NCBI RefSeq assembly: GCF_026626635.1
Contig: NZ_JAPNKA010000001.1
Coordinates: 7,130,001-7,194,000 of the forward strand
Length of the DNA stretch: 64,000 nucleotides
From: Archangium lansingense
GTDB lineage: Bacteria > Myxococcota > Myxococcia > Myxococcales > Myxococcaceae
Direction of reading: 5' to 3'
The notes beneath the pieces were generated by a model. It saw nothing but the letters and a program-made list of their open reading frames with translations. It had not been told where the DNA came from and ran no database searches. The stretch's first letter is position 1. Every line of letters starts with the position of its first letter. Made by a program: the position numbers and the translations under genes. Shown one piece after another: positions 46,201 through 50,243 of this stretch.

Positions 46201-48445
46201 TCGCCCTCAGGACCTCATGCCGCTCGACAAGCGCCGTGAAGCTCCGCTCAAGAGCCCCCTCATCGAGCCCCCCCACAAGTCGGATGGCGGAGGGCAGGTT
46301 GTAGGCGGGGTTTCCTCGCTCGAGCTGCTCGAAGATCCACAACCGCTGCTGCGCGGACGAGAGCGGTGCATCTGTGCCGTCCGGACGGCGGGGAATGGAA
46401 GCAAGGCCCAAGTCCCCTGACGTACCGCGTGCGGCGAAGATCGTACGCGCCAGCGAGGCCACGGTCGGGCCATGGAGCAGCTCATCCATGCGGAGGACGG
46501 CGCCCAGGTGCTCGATGTCGTGAGCCAGCTCGACGGCGGCCAGCGAGTCCAAGCCAAAGCTCGTGATGGGCACGTCCTTCGCGAGCTCCTCCGGACGCAC
46601 GCGGAGCCGCGCCGAGAGCCGTGCCACGAGCCAGGTCTCCAGTTCCTCGACGCTGCCCGGAGAAGTGGGGCTCTCCAGCGCCGGAGCCGCCGGGCCCTGC
46701 GCAACACCGTCCGCCTCCCGCCAGAACAGGAGCGCTCGGGGCCAGCCCGCGAGCAGCTCGGTGCGGCAGGCACGGCGTTGGATCTTCCCGCTGGACGTCT
46801 TCGGCAACGCACCGGGCTCGAGGAGCACCAGCGCATGGAGCTGCACCTCATGCGACTCCGACAGTGCCCTGCGGATCGTCCCCACCACCTCGTCGGGCGT
46901 CCAGGGCTTGCGCGGATCCACCTCATGCACCACCGCGAGCCGCTCCTCGCCCTCCACTTCGATGGAGAACGCAGCACCGCACCCGGGCCGGAGCGCCGGG
47001 TGACTCCGCTCGATCGTCAGCTCGAGATCCTGCGGGTGCAGGTTCCGGCCTCGGAGGATGATCAGATCCTTGCGCCTGCCCACGACGAAGAGTTCGCCAC
47101 CGTGGAGTACACCCAGGTCCCCCGAGCGCAGGAACTGCTCCGGACCACCGTCCGCCAGACGCGCCTGGAAGGCGGCCTCGCTCTCCTCCGCCCGCTCCCA
47201 GTAGCCCTGGGCCACGCTCGGACCGGAGATCCAGATCTCCCCCACCCTGCCCTCCAGACACGGCCGCCGCGTCTCCGGATCCACGATCACGAGCGACTGC
47301 TCCGGCATCACCCGGCCGCAGCCCACCAGTGGACGCGCACCGGGCCCGTCTACGGCTTCCACAGCCGCATTGCGCTCCAGCGCCGCGGCCTCCCAGGTGC
47401 GAACGAGGACGCCCTCCCCCTTCTTGCCGCCCGAGGCGATCAGCGTGCCCTCGGCGAGGCCGTAGCAGGGATAGAACGACCCGGGGCGGAAGCCGGCGGG
47501 CGCGAACGCCTCGGCAAAGCGCGTCATGACCTCGGGGCGAATCGGCTCCGCGCCGCAGAAGGCAAGCTCCCAGCGGCTCAGGTCCAGCCCTTCCCGCTCC
47601 GGGGGCGGAACCTTACGGACACAGAGATCGAACGCGAAGCAGGGCCCGCCGCTGATGGTGCCACCAAAGCGGGAGAGCGCCTCCAACCAGAGCCGCGGGC
47701 GCCGGAGGAACGCGAGCGGGGACATGAGGGCCGTGTGAAAGCCGGCGTAGAGCGGCTGGAGGATGCCGCCAATGAGCCCCATGTCGTGGTACGGCGGCAG
47801 CCAGATGACGCCCACGCTGTCGGCCCGGACCTCGAAGGCGTGCGAGATGAGGGACAGGTTGTGCAGCAGGTTGCCGTGACTGAGCCGCACACCCTTGGGA
47901 TCGCCAGTGGAGCCGGACGTGTACTGGAGGAAGGCCAGCGAGTCCCAAGCTGGCTCGGGGCGTTGCCAGCCCGCCTCGACGCCCTCGTCGATGGCGTCGG
48001 TGGCCACCCAGCGCAACGCGGCCAGCTCCGGAGCCTGCTCGAAGAGGCTCTCGCCCATCTCCCGGATGAAGGCGGTGGTGAGCACGACACTGGCGCGCGC
48101 ATCACGGATGATGGCGCGCAACCGAGGGAGCGTGCGCTCGAGCCGCGAGGGCTCCGGCGGGTAGGCGGGCACGGCCACGAGCCCTGCGTAGATGCAGCCG
48201 AAGAAGCCCGCGACGTACTCCAGACCCGGCGGGTAGAGGAGCACAGCGCGCTCGCCAGCCCGCGCCACCGACTGAAGCGTCGCGCCGATGCGCCGGGCCC
48301 GGAGGTCCAGCTCCTCGTAGCTCAGCACCTGCTCGTCGCCATCCTCGAGGAAGGTGTAGAGGGGTTGCTCCCGGTGGGCGCTGGATCTCGTCTCGAGCAA
48401 CTCCAGGAGCGTCGTGGCTGAGGAGGGTCGACCGGGATGGCTCAT
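31235..48445 (-). CDS. FAAL-initiated NRPS, loading plus four modules (5,736 aa)
   Basis: Order: FAAL-ACP; C-A(LLM)-PCP; C-A-PCP-E; C-A-PCP; C-A-PCP. The start is ATG 48445, where FAAL homology begins (MSHPGRPSSATTLLELLE) and AGGAG precedes; the frame stays open upstream but that part is antisense to the exporter. Predicted product of the protein: fatty acyl-Gly-D-Ser-(Ile/Val)-Val held on the last PCP. The C-terminal tail is basic (RRQAFRRQGRRRDRGNG) and the next protein begins with an acidic stretch (MDDQNVQPEDNGND), a plausible charge-based docking pair. Its TGA (31237-31235) lies inside the next gene's start region, an 8-bp overlap that implies translational coupling. There is no thioesterase, so it hands its chain on. 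Domain calls are firm; residue predictions are moderate. Confidence 0.95.
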   Translation of the reverse strand: MSHPGRPSSATTLLELLETRSSAHREQPLYTFLEDGDEQVLSYEELDLRARRIGATLQSVARAGERAVLLYPPGLEYVAGFFGCIYAGLVAVPAYPPEPSRLERTLPRLRAIIRDARASVVLTTAFIREMGESLFEQAPELAALRWVATDAIDEGVEAGWQRPEPAWDSLAFLQYTSGSTGDPKGVRLSHGNLLHNLSLISHAFEVRADSVGVIWLPPYHDMGLIGGILQPLYAGFHTALMSPLAFLRRPRLWLEALSRFGGTISGGPCFAFDLCVRKVPPPEREGLDLSRWELAFCGAEPIRPEVMTRFAEAFAPAGFRPGSFYPCYGLAEGTLIASGGKKGEGVLVRTWEAAALERNAAVEAVDGPGARPLVGCGRVMPEQSLVIVDPETRRPCLEGRVGEIWISGPSVAQGYWERAEESEAAFQARLADGGPEQFLRSGDLGVLHGGELFVVGRRKDLIILRGRNLHPQDLELTIERSHPALRPGCGAAFSIEVEGEERLAVVHEVDPRKPWTPDEVVGTIRRALSESHEVQLHALVLLEPGALPKTSSGKIQRRACRTELLAGWPRALLFWREADGVAQGPAAPALESPTSPGSVEELETWLVARLSARLRVRPEELAKDVPITSFGLDSLAAVELAHDIEHLGAVLRMDELLHGPTVASLARTIFAARGTSGDLGLASIPRRPDGTDAPLSSAQQRLWIFEQLERGNPAYNLPSAIRLVGGLDEGALERSFTALVERHEVLRATFQEIDGSPRQVISSTPSSVFRRVDLQSVPAPSREEEALRLARQEASAAFDLARGSLLRATLIRLDAREHLLVVVMHHIVSDGASFALLARELSALYAAFLQGSSPSLQPLPVQYPDYALWRRERDTKAALAESLSWWRQRLAGAPAALELPTDRPRPPSPSYRGARVALHLPEALSTRLEALGRGEGATLFMTLLAAFQVLLLRHSGQEDLCVGTPVNGRDRASLEGLIGCFLDLLVLRSSLSGDPSFRELLARTRATSLEAFAHRDVPFERIAETLPASRDRSRAPLFQVLFVLLPEPGAELVLPGLEARCVDLDPGATAYDLTLSLAHGAKGLEGWLEYATDLFDATTVTRMAERLLVLLDAITTNPDQRLSALPLLSEDERRRVLVDWNATRTDYPEECVHALFAAQTARTPDTVAVVCGDESLTYRELDRRANAVARRLRAQGVGPEVVVGLCAERSLELVTGLLGILKAGGAYLPLDPSYPESRLAFMLEDSGAPVVLAHRHLAGALPPGARTVVPLDPPGGPELADEAPASDVRSDNLAYILYTSGSTGRPKGVLIPHRNLTNFFTGMDARVGTTPGSWLAVTSVSFDISVLELLWTLARGFKVAVQGEQGALAVSPRRTSRRKPLGFSLFYFASDDGAQQGGDRYRLLLEGARFADRHGFEAVWTPERHFHSFGGLYPNPSLTGAAIAAITERVGIRAGSVVLPLHHPVRVAEEWSVVDNLSKGRVGLSVAPGWNADDFVFAPDRYAERRALALRDLDTVRRLWRGESVSLPGGTGAPVEVRIRPSPVQRELPIWLTAAGNPETFREAGRLGAGVLTHLLGQRWEELRERVALYREAWREAGHPGEGHVTLMLHTFVGQDVERVRETVEGPFRRYLSSSADLMRGLVRTFGLEPASVRPGDLEALTERAFGRYFEEAGLFGTPRTSREQVARIEALGVDEVACLIDFGVASDTVLASLPALDALRQRSERDFRLQGQLGGTVPAQIQRHGITHLQCTPSLAQALLLEPEAPAALTGLSRMMVGGEALAAELAARLRGAVGGELLNMYGPTETTIWSSTHRVDGAPGPIPIGTPIANTALYVLDAQLRPAPIGVPGELFIGGAGVARGYHARPELTAERFLPDPFSAQDGARMYRTGDLARWRADGTVEFLGRVDHQLKIRGFRVEPGEIEAALEKHPDVRQAVVVAREDLAGSARLVAYVIPRPEEAPSSDALRVFARRLLPEHLVPSAIVTLDAFPLTPNGKVDRKALPAPDGLRDAARGHVAPRTSTERRVAEIWSELLGVEQVGAGDDFFALGGHSLLAARAVSRLRESFGVELALRELFEAGTVASIAERIDALPKTALATPPLVPGPREGALPLSFAQQRLWFLEQLDPQNAAYNDSVVVRVEGVLDVAVLERCLLEVVRRHMILRTTFRSEDGKAVQLISAEARLPLARVDLTDLSGSARSEAVSRLADEESLRPFELVSGPPLRASLLRLGEREHVLLVVLHHLVTDGWSLGVLVREVAALYQAFSAGEDSPLPELALQYVDYAAWQRGWLRGEALEAQLAYWRSQLESAPRSLELPTDHPRPAVRSSQGASRHTVLAPELSQAVKALAHREGATPFMVLLAGFSALLSRYSGQDDLCVGTPVAGRNRTELEGLIGCFVNTLVLRVSLAGNPSFRELLGRARETVLGAFAHQDAPFEKLVEVLQPERDLGRSPLFQVMLVLQEDPLPELSMPGLHLRALEQESRTSKFDLRLILLERAGGISATLEFSTDLFEPATAERMLAHLRVLLESAVREPAQCVQELPLLTSEERRQVLETWNDTRLPRDAEACLHRLIEAQVDRTPDAVAVSFEGSQLTYRELDRRANQLAHYLRARGVGPDRLVALCAERSLEMVVGLLGILKAGGAYVPVDPDYPRERVEFMLADASAPVLLTQARLASGLPHGDAAVVCLDSEWEIVGRERAERPDVALSGSHLAYVIYTSGSTGRPKGAMNTHAAICNRLLWMQEAYGLGAEDRVLQKTPFSFDVSVWEFFWPLMTGARLVMARPGGHKDPAWLAGIISSERITTLHFVPSMLRHFLEAPELDARFSPKRVICSGEVLSPELRELFHTRLRSELHNLYGPTEAAVDVTAWACVPEDRRPLVPIGRPIANARMYVLDQHLRPVPPGVPGELYIGGVPLARGYWRRPELTAERFIPEPFAETLGGRLYRTGDRARFLADGAIEYLGRLDDQVKVRGFRIEPGEIESALLRHPHVRSAAVVVREDVPGDRRLVAYVIPAGDEPAPTSLRSFLGNSLPEYMVPSAFVTLEALPLSPSGKLDRRALPAPARVRAGSGDSSVEPRNEMERRLAEIWAGVLGLERVGAHDRFFELGGDSILGLQVIARARQAGLRLTVRQLFQHQTLAELARVAESGRVIGEQGPVLGPVPFTPIQRWFLERELPEAHHFNQALLLETREPVDAALLERALRALVEHHDALRSSLTRVGTGWAQVCSAPGREVPLRRVDLSALPEPEQAAELERVASEVQGSLSLDEGLLLRAVLFDRGAGRTGRLLLVIHHLAVDGVSWRVLLEDLQSALHQLGRGEPLALPAKTTSFQAWARRLEAHARSEAVAAELPFWLAETGDEVPVLPRDRREGSNTPGSENTVTVTLEPEVTRALLHELPSALRAGVDDVLLAGVARALSRWTGQGRLRIDMEGHGREDLFEDVDLSRTVGWFTALYPVHFELQDASPEKAIEAVRAARERRAGRGLGYGLLRYLRQDDAAEQLRARPSAEVCFNYLGQLDAGALGASRFGLAPESVGPSHGPGGLRSHVLEVVARAAGGRLELSWVYSEALHDRGTIEALAADCAEALRTLARNGVPEERYPLSPLQHGLLFHVLLEPGTEAYFEQRSWMLTGALKAHALREAWALVLERHPSLRTDFLWQGLEEPLQVVRSRVETPWNELDWRGVPAEEQSRRLESFLREDRARGFELTRAPLMRFALIRLEDQVHRFVWSFHHLLLDGWSLARVLAEVLEAYAALVRGESWRPSRAPDFRSYIEWLGQRRPERDEAFWRELLSGVDAPTPLPGEGESGAERGAGEREVVLDERATTALQDFARRHGLTPSTLVHGAWALLLSRYGGGEDVVFGTTLAGRPPELPGIEEAVGVFIHSLPMRVRLRSWDGLVPWLRELQARLVELGQREHVPLARLQGWSEVPRGTPLFESLLVFENYPVDAALARGVAGLELGDFRPFERTHYPLTAVAVPGRELRLKLLHRSERVSADTAARLLEHWRALLDGMVSASVQRLGDVPLLSAAERRQVLVEWNATRTAFPREATLHALFEAQVARTPESVAVSFGDVSFTYAELERRANRLAHRLLSLGVTRGSAVGLCVERSADLIVGVLGILKAGAAYVPLDPAYPSERLAWMIEDARVPVLLTQQRLRDGLSPGSARVLVLDGVGELEGLPDTAPESRASAEELAYVIYTSGSTGVPKGVCVPHRAVVRLVVETDFIQLVPEDRVAQASNASFDAATFEIWGALLHGARLVGVEREVALAPKAFATWLREQAISVLFITTAWFNQIATEVPDAFRGLRQLHFGGEAVDPRPVRAVLREGPPQRLLHVYGPTESTTFASWHLVRELPAGSPTLPIGRPLANTEQYVLDEALEPVPPGGAGELWIGGDGLAWGYLGRPELTADRFRPHPFSAEPGARLYRTGDRVRLLADGSVVFLGRVDAQVKVRGFRVEPGEIQAVLLSHPAVREAAVLAREDAPGGSRRLVAYVVPGSAQGVEPRALHRFLADRLPEYMVPSAFVVLERLPLTPNGKVDRRALPAPSEVQGAVDASHVAPRGPVEELLASLFGELLGVPRVGAHDSFFELGGHSLLATRVVSRILATFGVVLSLREFFEAPTVARLAERISAAHLLPEAVRPPPIVPVPREGPLPLSLMQERLWLLDQLQPGTSLYNVSWASWLEGPLHLPSLERALSGLLQRHEALRTTFVSEAGEPSQRIHPQVELSLPVVELRELPESEREVQALRAASDEARRPFDLARGPLIRALLLCTGETTNLLVLSLHHIISDGWSLGVTIREFLALYEAELTGRASPLPIPVLQPVDHAVWQRGWLRGEALETQLGYWRERLAGAPPVLELPTDFPRPSVQRFRGASLRVQLPATLSSEFRAICRREGVTPFMGLLAAFQLLLSRSSGQEDVCVGSPISGRHHAGLEELLGFFVNTLVLRTRLSPGLTFRDLLGRVRETTLGAYAHQDLPFEKLVEALQPPRSLSHAPLVQTVLALQEAPKLDGGATGLSFRPVDLGTDTAKFDLTLSLTDAPEGFAGTLEYDADLFTPATAARMMEHLRVLLEGAVADPGRRLGELPMMDAAEQRRLLIEWNSTRVDYPRDACLSALFEAQAERTPDAVAVELGDQRLTYRELDRRANQLARHLLRRGVGSGTPVGLCVQRSLELVVGTLGILKAGGAYVPLDPTYPRERLAFMVEDTRVPVVLAQRSVLPVLPESGAAVVLLDEGWTEVAREPEDSPGVRVPGEALAYVMYTSGSTGRPKGVCIPQRAVARLVLGSSFARWGPDEVFLQLAPICFDAATFELWGALLHGARLILFPPHTPTVDELKAVLDRHGVTTLWLTAALFEQISAMRPEALQGVRRLLAGGDVLPPAAVRERLSRGGVLVNGYGPTENTTFTACHVMEGVAPEGAIPIGQPIANTWVYVVDRELRPVPVGVPGELLMGGDGLAWGYLGRPELTAERFIPDPFGLEPGGRLYRSGDRVRHRADGTLEFLGRLDAQVKVRGFRVEPGEVEEALRKHPDVAETVVVARPDPAGGKRLVAYAVPRSGQVLDSRALRVFLAERLPEHMVPAAIMPLAALPLSPNGKVDRGALPEPEVSRPAGVEFVEATTPLEQRIAGVLAKVLGVERVGVEDHFFADLGGNSMSVVKACALLREELKRDVPATRFFEHSTVRALAASLERDGEAVADEQDNEVHEDRAEQRRQAFRRQGRRRDRGNG
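31350..34480 (-). other. Module 4: C-A(Val)-PCP
   Basis: C has LPLSLMQERLWLLDQL and HHIISDGWSLGV. The A code D-A-F-W-L-G-G-T-F-K is a Val code (CFDAATFELW, LWLTAALFEQ, GYGPTENTTF). The PCP (FFADLGGNSMSVVKA, near 31465) differs from the GGHS PCPs elsewhere, fitting its role as donor to a ketosynthase in the next protein. Confidence 0.85.
34510..37640 (-). other. Module 3: C(DCL)-A(aliphatic, Ile/Val-like)-PCP
   Basis: The C domain begins YPLSPLQHGLLFHVLLEPGT and has WSFHHLLLDGWS, the form found after E domains that accepts a D-configured donor. The A code reads D-A-F-F-H-G-V-T-F-K, closest to Ile/Val codes but with an unusual His at the fifth position. The PCP has FFELGGHSLLATRVV near 34645. 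Confidence 0.82.
37700..42120 (-). other. Module 2: C-A(Ser)-PCP-E
   Basis: C has LPLSFAQQRLWFLEQL and HHLVTDGWS. The A code D-V-W-H-I-S-L-V-D-K fits Ser well (FSFDVSVWEFFW, LHFVPSM, LYGPTEAAVDV). The PCP has FFELGGDSILGLQ, the GGDS form usual before epimerases. The E domain has HHLAVDGVSWRVLLEDL, TVGWFTALYPVHFEL and CFNYLGQLD. It converts the residue to D-Ser; it is the only E domain seen in the window. Confidence 0.88.
42180..46375 (-). other. Module 1: C-A(Gly code, LLM insert)-PCP
   Basis: The C domain (PLSSAQQRLWIFEQL; HHIVSDGAS) joins the fatty acyl group to the first amino acid. The A domain code reads D-I-L-Q-M-G-M-I-W-K, Gly-like and identical to that of the partial NRPS at the right edge. 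All A motifs including NGKVDRKALP are present on both sides of the insert. The PCP has FFALGGHSLLAARAV near 42285. Confidence 0.85.
43320..44310 (-). other. Luciferase-like monooxygenase domain inside a Gly-type A domain (copy 2)
   Basis: Inserted between A4 (SFDISVLELLW) and A5 (NMYGPTETTIW). It runs from FSLFYFASDD to CLIDFGVASDTVL, with WTPERHFHSFGGLYPNPS, GSVVLPLHHPVRVAEEWS and GWNADDFVFAPDRY. It is closely related to copy 1. Because it is in the first extension module, its likely target is the Gly residue or the newly made N-acyl-Gly thioester. Confidence 0.87.
46430..48445 (-). other. Loading module: fatty acyl-AMP ligase (FAAL) and ACP
   Basis: Residues about 1-590 match FAALs rather than amino-acid A domains: QYTSGSTGDPKGVRLSHGN, WLPPYHDMGLIGGILQPLY, LMSPLAFLRRPRLWLEA, CGAEPIRPEV and CYGLAEGTL. 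A 4'-phosphopantetheine site follows at SFGLDSLAAVEL (Ser codon near 46545). The FAAL would adenylate a free fatty acid and load it on this ACP, making the product a lipopeptide. Chain length cannot be read from sequence. Confidence 0.92.
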
Positions 48446-48473
48446 GGGCTCCTGGGGGGAGAGCAAGCGCGTG

Positions 48474-48500
48474 TTCGCGAAAAAGCCGGGGCAGTATAGA
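48474..48500 (+). promoter_or_regulatory. Candidate promoter for the exporter
   Basis: TATAGA (48495-48500) is a good -10 match. The -35 is weak (TTCGCG, 48474-48479, 15-nt spacing). Transcription would start near 48507, just before the palindrome at 48510. Confidence 0.4.
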
Positions 48501-48522
48501 TTGCCGCCTCCTGAACAGTTCA
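48493..48522 (-). promoter_or_regulatory. Candidate promoter for the FAAL-NRPS operon
   Basis: On the minus strand TATACT (48498-48493) matches five of six bases of a -10 box. The -35 position (TGAACT, 48522-48517, 18-nt spacing) is poor and falls inside the palindrome, as expected if a bound regulator controls it. Confidence 0.4.
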
Positions 48523-48524
48523 GG
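48510..48524. promoter_or_regulatory. Palindromic operator candidate CCTGAAC-A-GTTCAGG
   Basis: A perfect 7-bp inverted repeat with a 1-bp centre. It lies over the -35 position of the minus-strand promoter and at the predicted transcription start of the plus-strand promoter. A dimeric regulator bound here could control synthesis and export together. The regulator gene is not in the window. Confidence 0.55.
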
Positions 48525-48541
48525 CGAAAGGAAGGCCGGTC

Positions 48542-50197
48542 GTGAGCCTGCTCGTATTGCTGCTGCGCAGGTCCGCCGGAGCCGTGGCGCTCGCGGTCCT
48601 TTGCGGGCTGCTCTCGGGTGCCTCGAGCGCCGGGCTCATCTCGCGCATCAACGCGATCCTCGCCAGCGGCGGCGGACTCGTGGACCGCGGAGTGGTTCTT
48701 GGATTCGCAGGAATTGGAGTGCTGATGCTGGGAGCCCGGATCGGCTCTCAGCTGCTGCTGAATCGGCTCCAGACGCGGACCACGTATGAGCTGCGAGCTC
48801 AGCTGAGCAAACGGATCCTCGCCACACCGCTGCGCCGACTGGAGGAGCTCGGGACGTACCGCCTGCTGGCCACGCTGGTGGATGACATCGGGTCGCTCAC
48901 GCAGAGCCTGCTGTGCATCCCCGTCATCCTGCTGAATGCGTGCATCGTGCTGGGCTGCCTGGCCTACCTGGCGATGCTCTCGCGGGTGGTGTTCGCGGCC
49001 CTGTTGGTGTTCGCGGCCCTGGGAGTTACGAGCTACTGGATTCCCACCCTGAGCATGATGCGGACGCAGAGGAAGGCCCGCGAGACGAACGATCGACTGT
49101 TCCGCGACTTCCGCTCGCTCACGGGAGGCCTGAAGGAGCTGATGCTGCACCGCGAGCGGCGGGAGGCCTTCCTCACTCGAGAGCTGCTCCCCACGGTGGC
49201 GGAGTTGCGAGGGCTGCAGACGCAGGTGTTGATGCGCCACACGCTCCTCACGAGCTGGGGCATGAGCCTGTTCTTCTTCTTCATCGGGCTGATGCTCTTC
49301 GTGCTACCGGGGATCACTCCGGTGTCCAGCCAGGCGCTGGTGGGCTACACGCTCGCCGCGCTGTACCTGCAGCAGCCCCTGGACTCGATCATGACGCTGC
49401 TGCCCACGGTGGGTCAGGGAGCTGTCGCGCTGCGCCACATCGAGCAGCTGGAGCTGGGCGAAGCGGGCACACAGGGCTTGCCGAGCGCTGCCGGACCGCA
49501 CGAGGCTCCCGCGTCCGTGTCACGGCTCGAGCTGTGCGGGGTCACGCACACGTACCTGCGGGATGGAGAGGGCACTCGCTTCACGCTGGGGCCTATCGAT
49601 CTGGCGATCCATCCAGGAGAGATCCTCTTCGTGGTGGGCGGCAATGGGAGCGGGAAGACAACGCTCGCCAAGCTGATCACCGGCCTGTACGCCCCTGAGT
49701 CCGGGGAGGTGCGGCTCGATGGGAAGCCCATCGGCGAAGGAGAGCGGGAGCGCTACCGCCAGCTCTTCGCGACGGTGTTCTCCGACTTCCATCTCTTCGA
49801 GGCGCTGCTGGGCCTGGCCTCCGCGGATCTGGCCGACCGGGCGCGCGGCTATCTGGAACGGTTGCAGCTCGCGCACAAGGTGGAGATCGACGCCAGTGGA
49901 GCGCTGTCCACGACGCAGCTCTCCACGGGACAGCGCAAGCGGCTGGCGCTGCTGACCGCGTATCTGGAGAACCGCCCCGTCTACCTGTTCGACGAGTGGG
50001 CAGCGGATCAGGATCCCGCATTCAAGGAGGTCTTCTACCGGCAGTTGCTGCCGGACCTGAAGGCGGCCGGGAAGGCAGTCGTGGTGATCAGCCACGATGA
50101 TCGGTACTTCGACGCAGCGGACCGGCTCGTGCGGCTGGAGTCCGGGGCGCTCGTCACTGACAGGTCCGCTCCTGCCACGAGCCGCGCCGCTTCGTAG
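48542..50197 (+). CDS. Cyclic-peptide/lipopeptide export ABC transporter (fused membrane and ATPase domains)
   Basis: This is a 551-aa half-transporter starting at GTG 48542, with AGGAAGG 6 nt upstream. The N-terminal half holds about six hydrophobic segments (for example after LLVLLLRRSAGAVALAVL). The C-terminal ATPase has Walker A VVGGNGSGKTTLAK, signature LSTGQRKRLALL, Walker B VYLFDEWAADQDP and the switch His in VISHDDRYF. The DEWAADQDPxFKxxFY run is characteristic of the PvdE/SyrD group, which exports NRPS products or precursors across the inner membrane. It is the only plus-strand gene and is divergent from the FAAL-NRPS, so both can be controlled from one 96-bp region. It probably exports the lipopeptide made here. 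Confidence 0.93.
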   Translation: MSLLVLLLRRSAGAVALAVLCGLLSGASSAGLISRINAILASGGGLVDRGVVLGFAGIGVLMLGARIGSQLLLNRLQTRTTYELRAQLSKRILATPLRRLEELGTYRLLATLVDDIGSLTQSLLCIPVILLNACIVLGCLAYLAMLSRVVFAALLVFAALGVTSYWIPTLSMMRTQRKARETNDRLFRDFRSLTGGLKELMLHRERREAFLTRELLPTVAELRGLQTQVLMRHTLLTSWGMSLFFFFIGLMLFVLPGITPVSSQALVGYTLAALYLQQPLDSIMTLLPTVGQGAVALRHIEQLELGEAGTQGLPSAAGPHEAPASVSRLELCGVTHTYLRDGEGTRFTLGPIDLAIHPGEILFVVGGNGSGKTTLAKLITGLYAPESGEVRLDGKPIGEGERERYRQLFATVFSDFHLFEALLGLASADLADRARGYLERLQLAHKVEIDASGALSTTQLSTGQRKRLALLTAYLENRPVYLFDEWAADQDPAFKEVFYRQLLPDLKAAGKAVVVISHDDRYFDAADRLVRLESGALVTDRSAPATSRAAS

Positions 50198-50243
50198 GCC
50201 GGCGCGCATCGAGTGACGGCGCCAGCCAACGACTGCGCGCAAG

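Larger units (their letters stand above)
48446..48541. promoter_or_regulatory. Divergent promoter region between exporter and FAAL-NRPS
   Basis: These 96 bp separate the two divergent start codons and are the only clear place in the window for promoters. The minus-strand start at 48445 has AGGAG with a short 3-nt spacer; the plus-strand start has AGGAAGG with a 6-nt spacer. An AT-rich core (AGTATAGATT, 48493-48502) in otherwise GC-rich DNA supplies a -10-like box on each strand. Confidence 0.75.

Noticed and set aside
48510..48524. LexA (SOS) box reading of the palindrome
   Set aside because: The half-site GTTCAG is like that reported for Myxococcus LexA, but the half-site spacing is shorter than in that motif as I recall it, so I call it only an operator candidate.
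48446..49240. Upstream extension of the FAAL-NRPS to 49240
   Set aside because: The extra residues have no homology, are antisense to the exporter, and the FAAL begins at the ATG at 48445 with AGGAG before it.
50198..50243. Intrinsic terminator between the convergent exporter and oxidoreductase genes
   Set aside because: Only a 5-bp GGCGC/GCGCC stem with a 13-nt loop and no T-run on either strand; too weak to call.
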